NCBI GenBank assembly: GCA_041394145.1
Contig: JAWKIW010000001.1
Span: forward strand, 372,001 to 436,000
Direction: 5' to 3'
Source of the DNA: JAWKIW01 sp041394145
Lineage (GTDB): Bacteria > Actinomycetota > Acidimicrobiia > Acidimicrobiales > Acidimicrobilacustridaceae
Length of the DNA: 64,000 nt
Shown: in pieces, positions 63,902 to 64,000 of the stretch
Layout: every line of letters begins with the position of its first letter
How positions within the stretch are numbered: position 1 is the stretch's first letter
Translations under genes and position numbers: made by a program
Notes under the pieces: generated by a model
Databases searched by the model: none
The model's input: the letters and a program-made list of their open reading frames with translations, nothing else
Told to the model about the DNA's origin: nothing

Positions 63902-64000
63902 CGTACCGGTCCCCCGGTCGCACCTGCCCCGTCCGGTGATCGACGCCGCCTCGCCGGGGCACCCGGCGACCCCGATGGTCGAATCCCGGAATACCCGATC

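Noticed and set aside
63978..63990. tRNA T-loop-like GGTCGAATCCC at the right edge
   Set aside because: It lacks the GGTTCGA T-loop sequence, and no acceptor or anticodon arm is visible on either strand within the window.

Overview
The window is very GC-rich, uses many GTG starts, and carries a block of housekeeping genes in an order typical of Actinobacteria. Examples are lexA opposite a LysM gene and nrdR, then recA-miaB-miaA-dapF-hflX, cinA/pgsA/rimO, ftsK, dapA-rnj, dapB, an M16 protease, pnp-rpsO and ribF-truB-rbfA. This is close to the well-known mycobacterial order. The succinylase dapC/dapD/dapE branch, a B12-dependent ribonucleotide reductase and several secreted repeat proteins suggest a deep-branching actinobacterium, perhaps of the Acidimicrobiia. 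That placement is inference. No tRNA, rRNA, CRISPR array, transposase, integrase or prophage gene was seen.

Layout. 1-960: a partial PadR regulator, a membrane protein and a terminator. 962-4080: nrdJ, broken by about twenty small indels, with its promoter and two NrdR boxes. 4461-6335: a lipase-like hydrolase and a RibD-type reductase. 6367-8697: nrdR, a LysM SOS division-inhibitor candidate and lexA, with four LexA boxes between the last two. 8792-14566: peroxiredoxin, dapE, dapD, two membrane proteins, dapC. 14563-20267: a convergent-free leftward run miaB > APH-like > miaA > dapF > hflX > dapC. 20406-27490: two small membrane proteins, recA, msrB, thpR, cinA, pgsA, rimO and a VOC protein. 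27590-31222: an ECF sigma factor, a zinc-finger/permease protein, an ABC ATPase and a fatty acid hydroxylase. 31318-35086: Nudix, Dyp peroxidase, SMP-30, a lipoprotein and a membrane protein. 35133-39914: ftsK, a diguanylate cyclase, a BsaP-like protein and bioB. 40054-46240: a secreted repeat protein, rnj, dapA, a winged-helix protein and an ATP-grasp protein. 46417-53101: a diiron protein, two TetR regulators, SURF1, a type III PKS-like enzyme, a DedA-like protein and an SDR. 53113-63901: dapB, an M16 protease, pnp, rpsO, a hydrolase, a Tat-exported beta-solenoid protein, ribF, truB, rbfA and a DUF503 protein.

How the genes work together. All six enzymes from dihydrodipicolinate synthase to diaminopimelate epimerase by the succinylase route are present (dapA, B, D, C, E, F). 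LexA, RecA and the LysM protein form an SOS circuit, with matching operators in the DNA. NrdR and the NrdR boxes at nrdJ form a second regulatory circuit. BioB with a BsaP-like Cys-rich protein forms a biotin synthase pair. MiaA and MiaB act in succession on tRNA A37. PNPase, RNase J, RpsO and RbfA serve RNA decay and ribosome maturation.

Two general points affect use of the annotation. First, single-base indels interrupt many conserved genes (recA, miaA, miaB, ribF, ftsK, nrdJ and others) while the protein sequence on both sides stays well conserved. Sequencing error is more likely than gene decay. Second, many genes have a TANNNT -10 element 6-9 nt before the start codon and no Shine-Dalgarno sequence, so leaderless transcription appears common.
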